Shown here in pieces: positions 16,677-26,900 of a DNA stretch of 50,388 nt. The stretch lies in assembly GCA_964439955.1 (NCBI GenBank), contig CAYTPX010000014.1, positions 1 through 50,388 on the forward strand, in the 5' to 3' direction. How positions within the stretch are numbered: position 1 is the first letter of the stretch; each line of letters starts with the position of its first letter. Both the position numbers and the translations under genes were made by a program. This DNA comes from UBA1794 sp964439955. Its GTDB lineage: Bacteria > Bacteroidota > Bacteroidia > Bacteroidales > Bacteroidaceae. Below the pieces are notes generated by a model that saw only the letters and a list, made by a program, of their open reading frames with translations, made no database searches and was not told where the DNA came from.

Positions 16677-17180
16677 TTACCCGCCCAAGGCTGCAACGGC
16701 CTCATCCAGAAGGCCTGCTTGTTCGAGCAAATGCTCCACGAACTCACGGAATGCACCTTGCCCCCCTTGCGCACGGCACACGTAGGCTACCTCGCGCTTC
16801 ACATAGTCCGGCGTATTGGCCGGGGAGGCCGGGTAACCCACGGCACGGAGGAGTTTCAGGTCGTTGAGGTCGTCACCGATGAAAGCCACATCGCCCAAGG
16901 CGATGCCCAGCCCGGCACACAGCTCCTGCGCCAAGGCCAGCTTGTCTTTCACCCCGAGATAGCAATGCCCGACACGCAACTTCTCGGCACGCCGCCGCAC
17001 GATGGGCGTATCCTCGCCCGTCATGATGGCCACCGGCACGCCGTAGTGCCGCAAAAAAGCCACGCCCCAACCGTCCTTCACGCAGAAGCGCTTCATGACA
17101 TCCCCCGCTTCCGTATAATACATGCCGCCATCCGTCCATACGCCGTCGATGTCGGTAATCACTAACTTAGGTAGTTCCAT
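16677..17180 (-). CDS. KDO8P/KDN9P-type HAD phosphatase (C0 class)
   Basis: A 167-residue capless HAD phosphatase, usual length for KdsC-like enzymes. Motif I is DIDGVWTDG, with nucleophile Asp10 and Asp12; motif II is TG (54-55); motif IV is GDDLND. From memory of published work on the Bacteroides KDN-9-phosphate phosphatase, Glu56 and Lys67 mark KDN9P specificity in this group. Both residues occur here at the same numbers (GED...RRRAEK). Together with the adjacent NeuB-type synthase, dephosphorylation of a nonulosonate-9-phosphate is more likely than of KDO-8-phosphate. The start is MELPKL at 17180; the frame continues upstream into the GT2 gene. It is last in a four-gene operon. Confidence 0.88.
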   Translation of the reverse strand: MELPKLVITDIDGVWTDGGMYYTEAGDVMKRFCVKDGWGVAFLRHYGVPVAIMTGEDTPIVRRRAEKLRVGHCYLGVKDKLALAQELCAGLGIALGDVAFIGDDLNDLKLLRAVGYPASPANTPDYVKREVAYVCRAQGGQGAFREFVEHLLEQAGLLDEAVAALGG

Positions 17181-17208
17181 AATTCCAAGTTTATGCTTTA
17201 AAAGTACG

Positions 17209-18102
17209 TCAGTCGCATTGCCGTTTCCACTTCCCCGCCCGTCCCCGCAGGCCGTCGAGCAACCCGCACAAGAGCGCGCGCAGCTTGGCCGCCTTCTCTT
17301 GCTCGTAGAGGGCGACAAAGACGAGGCGCTTGAAAAAATGATACTTCAGGTGAGGCCACAAAGGGAGCTCCCCGGGAAAGAGACGGTGGAGGAGGAAACC
17401 GTTGCGGACGTTGTAGTACGTGCGCGCCGGGGCATATTCGTTCGGGAAAACCTCCCGCCCCAGCAAGCGGTGCCTGCGCCGCTGTGCCCCGAAACCATGC
17501 TGGAGCACAACGTCTCCCAGGCAGAGCGTCGGGATTCCGGCGCGGCGGGCGCGGTAGGAAAACTCCATGTCGATGCCCCAAATGAAGAAGTCGTCGCGGA
17601 AAAGCCCCATCCGCCCGAAGAGCGGGAGCGGGTAGATGCTCCCCGACGTCATGGCCGACTTCACCTCCCCGGGCACGGGCGAAACGGGATAGAGCGTCGT
17701 CCCCTGCGATTCGATCCGGTAGTTGGTAGAGAAGATGGCCTCGCCCGTGCCCGAAAAGGAGGCCACGCGCTCCACGTAGCGCCGCGCTTCGCCGGGCAGG
17801 AAGTGGCTGTCTTGGTCGAACGTCATCAGATGCGTACAGCCCTCGCCGCATGCGAGGCGTACAGCTTCGTTCAGCGCCCGCCCGATGCCCTCGTTGTGTC
17901 CCGTCCCCCCGGCGAGGCAACGTCCGCCTCCAAGGCGCGCCAACAGGGTGCGCACGGCAGGGCTTCCGCCCGGGGTGTTGTCCCAAAGCAAGAGGCGGTG
18001 GAGCACCGGCAAGTAGGAGGCTATGCGGCTTGCCACGTCGCCATCCGGGTGGTAGAGGACGACGACGCCCATGATTTTCATCGAAGTGCTTGCGGTTTCC
18101 AT
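17209..18102 (-). CDS. Glycosyltransferase family 2
   Basis: A 297-residue GT-A fold glycosyltransferase of the rhamnosyltransferase-like GT2 branch. It has an N-terminal MGVVVLYHPDG strand, nucleotide-binding DNTPGGS, the DxD-like FDQDSHF near residue 115, and GIDMEFSYRARRAG as the acceptor/catalytic region. No membrane segment is evident except a weakly hydrophobic C-terminal stretch, so it probably acts at the cytoplasmic face. Its position between the NeuB-type synthase and the phosphatase suggests it builds a glycan containing the nonulosonate. 22-nt repeat copies start directly upstream of its ATG. Confidence 0.9.
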   Translation of the reverse strand: METASTSMKIMGVVVLYHPDGDVASRIASYLPVLHRLLLWDNTPGGSPAVRTLLARLGGGRCLAGGTGHNEGIGRALNEAVRLACGEGCTHLMTFDQDSHFLPGEARRYVERVASFSGTGEAIFSTNYRIESQGTTLYPVSPVPGEVKSAMTSGSIYPLPLFGRMGLFRDDFFIWGIDMEFSYRARRAGIPTLCLGDVVLQHGFGAQRRRHRLLGREVFPNEYAPARTYYNVRNGFLLHRLFPGELPLWPHLKYHFFKRLVFVALYEQEKAAKLRALLCGLLDGLRGRAGKWKRQCD

Positions 18103-18158
18103 AAAAAGCGCCCGTGCTTTTCCGCCCCACCGCTGGCACTTTCCGGTCCTTGCGGCGC
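18103..18158. repeat. 22-nt periodic palindromic repeat, locus 4
   Basis: Two units anchored at 18108 and 18130 (22 nt apart) fill most of the 72-nt gap between the NeuB-type gene and the GT2 gene, inside the operon. They could form a hairpin in the mRNA over the GT2 ribosome-binding region. Confidence 0.65.
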
Positions 18159-18174
18159 ATCGGGGCGGAGACTG

Positions 18175-19218
18175 CTACTGTTCCAAATCACGGGGATATA
18201 TGATTTCATTCTTCGGGATGGGGTTCTTCACCCGCTTCCCTATGACTTCTGCCCGGTCAATCCACTTGTATCCGTCGCCGGGGCTGAGCAGGTGTATCTT
18301 GTCTTCGGTCACGGTGTCGCCCGGCGCGAGGGGCACCCGCGTGGCAATGGAGCGCTCGAGTTTCACGCGCGCGGCGGCCACCGCCGGGTCGATATACAGC
18401 TCCTCGCGCCCCATCCACTGCTCCGCCACGCGGATGTCGCGTATCATGCGGTTCACGCCGTCGGGGCCGAGCGAACCAAGCTGGTCGGTCCCTTTCATGC
18501 GGCGGTCGATGGTGATGTGCTTTTCGATGATGGTTGCCCCCATGGCCACCGCCACTACGGGGGCGGCGATGCCTATGGTATGGTCGGAAAAGCCGATGCG
18601 GTACTTGCCGTAATGCTTGAGCAGGTAGGTGATGGTGCGCAGGTTCAGGTTGGCGGGGTGCGTCGGATACTGGCTCACGCAGTGGAGGATGCTGATTTGC
18701 TCGTGGTAGCGGGTGATTACCGCCAAGGCGTTGTCCAATTCAGGCTTCCCGGCCATGCCCGTGCTCAGGATTATCGGGATTTTCGTCTCGGCAAGCGCCG
18801 AAAGGAGCGGCAGGTTGGTCAAATCGCGGCTGGCCACCTTCAGGAAGTCGGGCGTAAACCGCTTCAAGATGCTGAGGCATCCCGGGCTGCACAGGGTCTC
18901 TACGAAATCCAGCCCGCGCTCTTTGGCATGGCGGTAGACCTCCAAGTGGGCTTCGTCGTCGAGTTCCAGGAAAGCACGGTGCTCACCATACGTCCGCCCG
19001 AAGGAGTTGGGCGAATCGTAGGGGCGGTTCATTTGGCTTTCGGTCAGCTCCTCGCCCAAGTCGCGCTTGGTCATCTTCACCGCGTCCATGGGTTTGAGGT
19101 CGATACCGAAAGTCTCCTCGCGCACCGGGCGCGAGACGAGGTCTACGATGAGTTTGGCTATATCGACGGAGCCATTGTGGTTCTGCCCGATTTCGCCGAT
19201 GATATAGGTGTGTTCCAT
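18175..19218 (-). CDS. NeuB-family nonulosonate synthase
   Basis: A 347-residue synthase of the sialic acid synthase family, condensing phosphoenolpyruvate with a hexose or its phosphate. The N terminus IGEIGQNHNGS, the TIM-barrel signatures ETLCSP, KVASRDLTNLPLL, ILSTGMA and GFSDHTIG, and EKHITIDRRMKGTD are all typical. A C-terminal SAF antifreeze-like domain covers about 285-345. There is no NeuC epimerase or amino-sugar enzyme in the operon. With the phosphatase nearby, a phosphorylated product such as KDN-9-phosphate is plausible. The substrate cannot be fixed from sequence alone. Confidence 0.93.
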   Translation of the reverse strand: MEHTYIIGEIGQNHNGSVDIAKLIVDLVSRPVREETFGIDLKPMDAVKMTKRDLGEELTESQMNRPYDSPNSFGRTYGEHRAFLELDDEAHLEVYRHAKERGLDFVETLCSPGCLSILKRFTPDFLKVASRDLTNLPLLSALAETKIPIILSTGMAGKPELDNALAVITRYHEQISILHCVSQYPTHPANLNLRTITYLLKHYGKYRIGFSDHTIGIAAPVVAVAMGATIIEKHITIDRRMKGTDQLGSLGPDGVNRMIRDIRVAEQWMGREELYIDPAVAAARVKLERSIATRVPLAPGDTVTEDKIHLLSPGDGYKWIDRAEVIGKRVKNPIPKNEIIYPRDLEQ

Positions 19219-19246
19219 AAGAATATATGCAGAAAAAAGTACGAAG

Positions 19247-20008
19247 TCATTTCCCGTTCAGCCCGATGTTCCGCAGCATGCGCTCGCGGTATACGGGATT
19301 ACGCTCCACGAGCCGGAGCAACGTGCCGTAGTCTTGTCCCCCGCCAGGCTGCAAGGCCTCGGCATAGAGCTGCCTGAGGAGGTCGAAATCGTCGGGCGTG
19401 TCGAGCGTGAAGCGCAGGTCGCGCCGCCCCTCAAGGCCGGGCGGCAGGGGCAAAAGGCAGACGCGGAACTCATCGGGGTGCGTGTAGAGGTAGAGGGTGA
19501 CGTGCTCATGGGCGGCCTTGTCGCTGGTGGAAGAGGCCACGCGGCGCAGGGCTTCGAGCGTGGCCAGTTCGGAGAAAAGGCCGAGGTGCGACTTGATGGC
19601 CGGTGTCCCGTCGGCGAAACCATAGGAGAGGTAGTCGGGAGCCCCGGGGGCACGGCGGTCGTGTTCGCGGAAGAGCAAGGGGAAGGTATCGGCCTGCAAG
19701 AAGGGGTTGTCGCTGCATACGCGGATGAGGCGGTCGATGCCGTAGCATTCCGCCGCGCCGATGAAGCGCCCCAGCACGTCGTCCTCGCTGCCCCTGAAGC
19801 AAAGGACGCCATGCTCTTCCGCTACCCGGGCAAGCGCCTCGTCCTGGGGGCGTACGGTCGTGGCCAACACCACCGGCACTCCGGGGCAAGCGGCCTTGAT
19901 GCGCTCGACGAGGATGTCGATGATGCGCTCCGTGCCGCTGAAGGGCAGCAATATCTTGTTGGCCAGCCGCGTCGAGCCGGTGCGGGCCTGTATGATGATT
20001 CCGTCCAT
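19247..20008 (-). CDS. SpsF/NeuA-like cytidylyltransferase
   Basis: A 253-residue nucleotidyltransferase. The N-terminal IIIQARTGSTRLANK carries the nucleotide-binding and Lys signature of the CMP-sugar synthetase/SpsF family, and RVCSDNPFLQ provides the metal-binding Asp. As first gene of the operon it likely activates the nonulosonate with CTP. SpsF-like proteins are also annotated as spore-coat polysaccharide enzymes, which has no meaning here. It begins 23 nt from a TAACTTTG element on the minus strand. Confidence 0.88.
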   Translation of the reverse strand: MDGIIIQARTGSTRLANKILLPFSGTERIIDILVERIKAACPGVPVVLATTVRPQDEALARVAEEHGVLCFRGSEDDVLGRFIGAAECYGIDRLIRVCSDNPFLQADTFPLLFREHDRRAPGAPDYLSYGFADGTPAIKSHLGLFSELATLEALRRVASSTSDKAAHEHVTLYLYTHPDEFRVCLLPLPPGLEGRRDLRFTLDTPDDFDLLRQLYAEALQPGGGQDYGTLLRLVERNPVYRERMLRNIGLNGK

Positions 20009-20030
20009 GTTGCTTGTTTCTCGTTGCGGG

Positions 20031-20038
20031 CAAAGTTA
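20031..20038 (-). promoter_or_regulatory. Promoter -7 element of the nonulosonate operon
   Basis: TAACTTTG on the minus strand, 22 nt upstream of the cytidylyltransferase ATG. The -33 position falls inside the palindromic repeat at 20055-20088, so a canonical -33 element is missing. Confidence 0.6.
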
Positions 20039-20040
20039 CG

Positions 20041-20110
20041 TTTTTCCCCGCACCTTTTCCCGAAAAGCGGCAAGACTTTTCGGGAAAAATGGCCGCACTT
20101 CCCCGGAACT
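20041..20110. repeat. 22-nt periodic palindromic repeat, locus 5, in a divergent promoter region
   Basis: Contains a perfect 13-bp inverted repeat (20055-20067 with 20076-20088) around CGGCAAGA. Degenerate units flank it; the downstream one is 23 nt away. It sits between the minus promoter at 20031 and the plus promoter at 20126. Confidence 0.75.
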
Positions 20111-20125
20111 TACGCAGAAATTGCG

Positions 20126-20133
20126 TAGGTTTG
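20126..20133 (+). promoter_or_regulatory. Promoter -7 element of the zincin gene
   Basis: TAGGTTTG, 24 nt before the ATG at 20157. The -33 element is weak. Confidence 0.55.
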
Positions 20134-20156
20134 CGGAAACCTTAACAAGCAAAAGT

Positions 20157-20987
20157 ATGAAAACCACGAAGCACAACCTCCTGCTGGCGGCCTTCTTGCT
20201 GCTGGTGCCTGCGGTTTCGCCCGCAGCACAAGAATTTGAGAAAGTAACCATCACCGCGCCCCCCGCCGAGCTGGGACTCGACCCGTTCTACAAGAAATAC
20301 ATGAACGTGAACGGCATCCACGTGGCCAGCTCGTGGCGCGTGCCCGACTCGTGCTTCCAAGCGCTGTACATAACCCTCAAGGGCCTGACCGACGTACTGC
20401 CCGGGAAGGTGATGGAATCGCTCCTGAAGCATGGCACGCGCGTGGGCGTGATGGCCCGCTACGAAGGCACAACGGACATACCCGAGCATGCCTACTTGGC
20501 CAACGACACCTCAATCAACTGGGACTTGCGCGCCCGCGGCTTGGGCGGAACGCTCCGCAAACCGTTTTCCACCTGTGCCGAGGAGAACATCCTGGCCTAC
20601 CAGATTGACAAGTACCACGCCGAAGACATCACCATACACGAGTTCGCCCACACGATACACAACGTGGGCATCTCACCGGTCTACCCGGACTTCAACGATG
20701 AACTGCGCGCCGCCCTCGACCAAGCGCTGGAACGGGGGCGATGGAAAAACACGTATGCGGCTACCAACATCGAAGAGTATTTTGCCGAAGGGGTGCAGTC
20801 ATGGTTCAACGTGAACGCTGAGGTAGACAACCCCGACGGCGACGGGAAGCACAACCAAATCAACACGCGTGAGGAACTGAAGCGCTACGACCCGGCACTC
20901 TACGCGCTGCTCCAGAGGTTTTTCCCCGAAGAGGACTTCCAATTCTCCCGCCACAAAAAGGTGAACCTATACGACTGGCAGGAATAA
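20157..20987 (+). CDS. Secreted putative zinc metallopeptidase (HEFAH gluzincin-like)
   Basis: A 276-residue protein with a signal peptide (1-23, cleavage near SPAAQ). The zincin motif HEFAH is at 161-165. The segment NIEEYFAEGVQSWF (204-217) could provide the third zinc ligand from a Glu 40-45 residues downstream, a gluzincin arrangement. NPDGDGKHNQINTREEL resembles a calcium-binding loop. I do not recognise a named family. It stands alone, divergent from the nonulosonate operon and convergent with sprA (6-nt gap). It should act in the periplasm or outside the cell. Confidence 0.8.
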   Translation: MKTTKHNLLLAAFLLLVPAVSPAAQEFEKVTITAPPAELGLDPFYKKYMNVNGIHVASSWRVPDSCFQALYITLKGLTDVLPGKVMESLLKHGTRVGVMARYEGTTDIPEHAYLANDTSINWDLRARGLGGTLRKPFSTCAEENILAYQIDKYHAEDITIHEFAHTIHNVGISPVYPDFNDELRAALDQALERGRWKNTYAATNIEEYFAEGVQSWFNVNAEVDNPDGDGKHNQINTREELKRYDPALYALLQRFFPEEDFQFSRHKKVNLYDWQE

Positions 20988-20993
20988 AGCCCC

Positions 20994-23900
20994 TCACCGG
21001 GTAAGGTTGAACTTGAGCGTCGCCCCGAAATCGTTGTTGGTAACAGGATAGGAAGAGCTGGAGATGAGCGGCGTGCTCTTCTGGAAATCATAATAAAGCT
21101 GCAACGTAAGCTGCTGCGAGAGCTGGTAGTCGGCCGAAAAGGACATCTTCAAGGCCCGGGTGCCCGAAGTGGCTTGCGTCGTACCGTCCGTGATACTCCG
21201 CGAAAGGGCGCTCTGGTTGCGCAAGCTGAAGTCGGCCTGGAGGTTCAGGTCGTGGCTCACCGAAGAAGTTTGGTTGGTACGTCCGGAAGGCGTCTTGGAG
21301 CCCCGGGCGTTCTTTCCTTTCAGTTTCCGGTTCCAAGGCTGGAAGTCGCTTATTTTATACCCTGCGCCAAAAACCAAATCGTTGGACAAGCTCTCCACTA
21401 TCTGCAAGGCGCTGACCGAAAGGGTGACGACCCGCGTGCGCCGATACTCGAGTTTCGTCGTAATGCCATTGAGCAAAGTCGTGCTCAAGCCGGCCAAAGG
21501 CGAAAAGGACTCGTTGATGGATACCGTACTGATGTCCAACGGCGAGGAAGGAACGGGCAACCCGGTAGTCACGTCGGTGATAAAGCCGATATCGCCCATA
21601 TAAGCCAAGTAAGACGAGTAAGAACTATACGACCCGATGGTGTAAACGCTGGTATAGCCATGGTTCAAGTCGAACGACTTGAAATGGTCGCGAATGAAAG
21701 GGAGCTTCGCCAAACCGCTGTACGTGAGGCTCCAGTTGGGCATCATGGACGTCAGGGCTGGAATCAAGCCCAACGAGATGGAAGAAGGGTCCCTCCCGGT
21801 ATAAGCAGAGAGGAAGGCGGGGAGCAACACGTCGGCCGAATATTTGTCAACTGTACCATTGGCCGGATCATAGGGTTGCCCGTCCAAGCCATTGCCTGTG
21901 CCAACAGGATAGACAGCCCCTTCATACTGGGCTTGTACGCGCGCTTGTATAATGTCGAGCTGCTTGAGGAACTTGTCGAACGTCTTCGAGCGGTAGCCGT
22001 TTCCTTGGTTAGAAGTCTCAAACGCGGTGCTTATCGAAACGATAGTCATGTTGAAGTTTCCACTTTGCGTGGTCGGCATCCCTTCGTACATGTACTGTAT
22101 AGTCTTCGAAGCCGTCTTCTGCCATGAAGCATTGAGGTCTATCTTCAGGGACGTTATGGGTTCGAGTGTCAGTTTCAGCTGCACTTCTTCGACATGGCTG
22201 GTGGAAGCATAGGAAGAAACCGAGTCGTTGCTTAGGAGCCAACCGTTGCGGGAGGCCTTATCGAGGTAGCTCTCTCCGGTAAAGCCGAAAGCGAAATCCA
22301 AGCCCGGCGCCATCGGCGAGCCACCGCTTTGCCCGAAGAAGTCGCCGATATTAGGCATGAAACCGGGAAGCGTCATGGAATTCGTATTACGGTAGGTGAA
22401 GGAAAACGAACGTGCCAGCATGGCAAACCGCGAGGCATACTGCAACGGCTTATACCAAGGCTGTTCCTCGGCCTTTTTGCCGGGGCGGACGGTCAGTTTC
22501 ACATTGACTGTGTCGTGGGTCAATATCTCAATTTTGTTCTTGTCCTTCACCTTGTATTTGATGGGGAAGCGCCTTCCTGAAGGAAGAATGGCCGTGACAC
22601 GCGGATTCCTGCTGTTCTGGCCATGCGTGATGACCAAGTTGGAATCGGGAAGAAGCTTGATTTCCTTTTCAAACTTCTTCTCCTGCTTCTTCTCGTCCCC
22701 GCCGGTATTCCTCTTGGAGGCCGAAGTCTCGGTAGCCCGGCGCGACGAAGTGGAAGAAAACTTCTTGTTGACTTCCTTCAAGAAAGGTATCTTATTATAA
22801 AACTTCTCCAACTCCATCTTTCCCGTAACATTGAGGCTTGCCTGGTTGGCTATGGTGTTCCCCAAACTGGTACCGTCGGTCAGTTCGGTTCCCCGCTCCC
22901 AAGTATAATAGGACGTATAAGTGAGGTTCGACGAAACCCAATCAAGAATCGGGATCAAATCGAAAGGCACTTTGTATGAAGCCGAGAAGTTCTGTTGGTA
23001 ATCCAGCGGACTCCCGAACGACAAGAGGCTCTGCCGCACGGAATCTTTCCAAACGGAATAGGCATCGGGGTACAAAGCCTTATTGACTACTCCTGCGGGC
23101 TCCTCAATTTCCGCCTGCGTGCCGCTATTGAAATTCATCTGCAAGTTCTTGGTCAAATCCCAGCGTAAAACAAACTTCCGGTTCCATAGGAAACTCTTGG
23201 AGACGGTGGCCGGAAACTCATAGGAGGCATCCTCAATGTCCCGCAGTTGCGTTTCTTCATAGTAACGGCTCAGGTCGGAAGAGAAAGCAATGTTCTGGGG
23301 GAGGTAATTAAAATTCAAGGCTTTCACGAACTTCAAGGCCGAACTTTTGCTTTTCAGGTCAGAAAAAGGAGTCCAAGCCTTATAGACGGGCGAATAATTA
23401 TAGGTAAGCCCGAACTTCCAGTTTAGCTCGTTATTATAACGGGTCGTAGGGCTGCTGTTGCTTTCTTTGCTGAAAGAATAAGTAAATGAGAAATTGGCCG
23501 GGTCGTAAGGCATAGACTTCCGCGACTTTATGTCGAATTTCAAGTTAGAAAGGCTGAAGTTCTTGTAGGTAGATATCGTGCGGGCCACGTCCAAGACACT
23601 GTCTTTCTGGTACTGCTCTGAATAGGTCGCCAAGACATCCTCCAGAAGGAGGTCTTCGTTGAGCGGGTCATATTCCGGAGTAGTTACCTCCTTTGAATAG
23701 GAAAAGTAAAGCGGGGCCGTGAGTTTAAGCCAGCTCGGGAAAAAACGGCCTGCATCTATGCTCGTGGTCACTGCATATTGGTAATAATTATCCATCCTCC
23801 GTTCGCTCACGCTCTCTTCCAATCCACCGAAACCGGCAGTCTCCACATGTCCGGCGAGCACCAAACTGCCGACATCGGAAAGTTGGATCGAAAGATTACC

Positions 23901-26900
23901 TTCTGCCGCCCATCCCCCACTCTCGTCGAAATCCTTAACACGAAGCTCATTTACCCAAACCTCAGCCGACCTTGTGGAAGCCGACAAATTGCGTACGCCA
24001 ATCATCATGGTGCGCACATTGGCCAACGAAGGGTTTCCGACAATCGTAATAGTATTATTGGGATTATCGCTATCGGAACGGCTGAAAGGCGAAGTATAAG
24101 ACGCCCCGGCCTTGTTACGTTCTTTTTTGATGTCGGTAAATATTGAAGGATCGATATCGAGCATATTCGCTTCAGGCCAGACCGCTTGGCAACCGGACAA
24201 AGTGGAGCCATTGTAAGTGCCGGGGGGAGTCAGGTCAAGTGGTATCTCATATTCATAATAGTTATTATTGTAATCGCTTCCCAAGCGTATGAATACGGCG
24301 ACTTCCTTGTCTGCCAAAGGGGTATAGTTAAGGCTTGAATCACTCAACGCTTCGCAATGGGCGAAGAACTGAAGCCTGTTGTAGCGGCGCAAGTCGAGCG
24401 AAGTACTTTTATATGCAGCTTTTGCATCCCCACTCTTCAAATTGGTTACTTTCAGGGAGAGCGCTTGCTCGTTCTCCTGTCGGAGTTGCGGCTGGCTGGG
24501 GTCAACGACACGAGAAATGCCCGGAGGCATCACGTAGTTCACGGGTTCTTTATCACTATTCTCCTCTATATTTACAGCATAAAGTTCGAAGCCGCCGTCC
24601 AAACTGGTATACCCCCCGTCGCGACGACGCAGCGTTTTTTCGTATGTACGCCAATCTGCACGCACCAAAGCCAGCTTTGCAAAACGAAGCACCACGCTGT
24701 CCGAGAAATTGGTCAAGTACATACGCATAAAACGTATGGAGGAAAAGTCATCAATGCTCCCCACTTTTTCCGTATAGTCTTGGATGGGCACTTTAAACTG
24801 ATACCACTTCACGTTACTGGCGGTTTGCCCATTGCGGAGCGTCACGCTCGTAGTGCGGACACTGGTGATGAACCCGTCTCCCACTTGCATGTCCGGACGG
24901 ATCGGGATACGATATTCAAAGTATTTCTCGCTCTCGTTCAGCGTAAAGTCTTGGTTGATATCCTCCACATCGGGTGTACTTTTGGCCGAGATGTCGTAAC
25001 TCTCCGGAGAATCGTCAGAAACCGTGGAATTCCCTTCCGTATTGTTGTAGCGCTTGTAGCGGGCCAAAATCGTGGTTTGCTGTTGGTCATAGTCCGAACC
25101 ACGGAAATAATGGTAAGTATCGCCTGCCGGATCTGCTTCGAAAGGCGCCATGTTCAGCACACCATTGGCACGTAATTGAGCCAAATAGTTGGAGTATGTC
25201 GAATAATTCAGTTCCTCTTCGGAAGAAAGCCCGTTCAATCCCACATCTTGCAAGGAGCGGGAACCGGAATTCGTGTCGAAAGCATACACCAAACTCCGGC
25301 TATTGGGCACTTTACCCCAAGTTGTATAATCCACGGTCGTCCCGTCGTCGCTCGTGGGGAGGCCATTTTCAAAGAACTTACGCCCGTCTTTCAAGATATC
25401 CTCGCTGATTTCGCCCAGATTCAAGTACAATTCCCCTCCCTCTGCCGTAGGGTTATAGATAAAGGGGTCGAGCAACCAAAATTCGACGTAGCCCACATTG
25501 GCCGTTTCGAAGTCGGGATTGTCCATTTTGCGCATGATTCCGCCCCAGCGTTGCCGCGGGTTGGGCAACGTTCCGTCGCTGTTCAGCTGGGGATCAAGGT
25601 TGTATGGGCCGCGTTCCGTAGGATAATAAGCCAAATTCAGGATATTCAACGTGGAACTTTCGTTATAAGCCGTTTCCCGGTTAGGGTACACTTCGCTCTG
25701 GTAGACCTCACGCACGTAATGGTTGCTCAACTGGTTCAAGTCGCTGCGTATATGCCCCGGAGTAAGCGAAGAACTGCGGTTCGTGAAAAGCGGGTCGATA
25801 TAATACCAAGCCAGCAACGCGCGATTGAATCCATATTCTACCGAATCGCTCAATCCGCTCTCCGGGAAACGGGAAGGCGTGCTACAAAGCATCCAAGAAG
25901 AGGGAGTCCTCAAATCGATGTCCAACTCGGCGCTCTCGAAGTCGTCGATATAAGCAGCTTCGTCTTGCAGGTCTTTGGAATGGCCGGGTATGAGTTGGGC
26001 CACCTCGGCCGTAAGATTGATGGTCGACGGGGCGGTCGCCGTCAAGAAAGGCAGCTTGTCGAGCATATTGGTAAGCCACTGCGATTCTTTCTTCCATGAA
26101 ACTTGGGCTCCCCAAATGGTATTGTTGATCGGCTCGTCGCCTATGGAGACTTTCGTGCGGAGCGGCTTCTCGGAAAGGTGCATTACGGTAGCGCCGACCG
26201 TAAGGTCTTTCGAGAACTCATACTGCAAGTTCACGCCCAGCATGGTCTTCCGCTGAAGGCTGAAGTTCGAATTACTCTCCAGGCTGACAGAAATGGAAGT
26301 GCCCGCATCGATTATGCTTTGGTTCAGGATGGTTACAACGCCCAAGTTATAATCCACTGAATAATCCGTATTCTCCACCAACGTCACACCGCCCGCTGTC
26401 ACGACGACACTCCCGCGGGGTATATTCGTCGCCCCCAAGTTGATTTGCGAGCCGCTTGATGCCTTGTACTCCCCGGAAAGGATGAATTTGTCCTTTTCCG
26501 CAAGCTGCTTCGCATAAGTCTGGGTTGAGTCGTACAATTCCTCATAGCAATAGTTGTCGGCAATTGCATCATTCCCTATCTGTTGCCTTAAGAAAGAGCC
26601 GAAAGGCTCGGTCACGGGGAAAATAATCACGCCATAGGTGGTATTAATCGTATAACCATCCAAGAAATCAAACACCCCGTCCGGATTCCTCTTATTGCTT
26701 TTATCCAGGCGATCCAAATTCATCACCCTGATGAGCAACTCCTTGGCGATGTTGCCCTCGCTGATGTACTTCAAAGCCGTACCTGCCGAATCGTTCTGGT
26801 ACGAGATGTCGAGCGTGAAGTCGTCCTCCTGCACTTGGTAAGCACGCAAGGAATAGATGTTTTTCATCATCAGGTTCCAAGACGCGAACGAGGGGGAATT

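Noticed and set aside
17122..19377. 751-codon plus-strand frame
   Set aside because: It is antisense to the nonulosonate operon, has no recognisable domain, and reflects GC-rich codon bias of the minus-strand genes.
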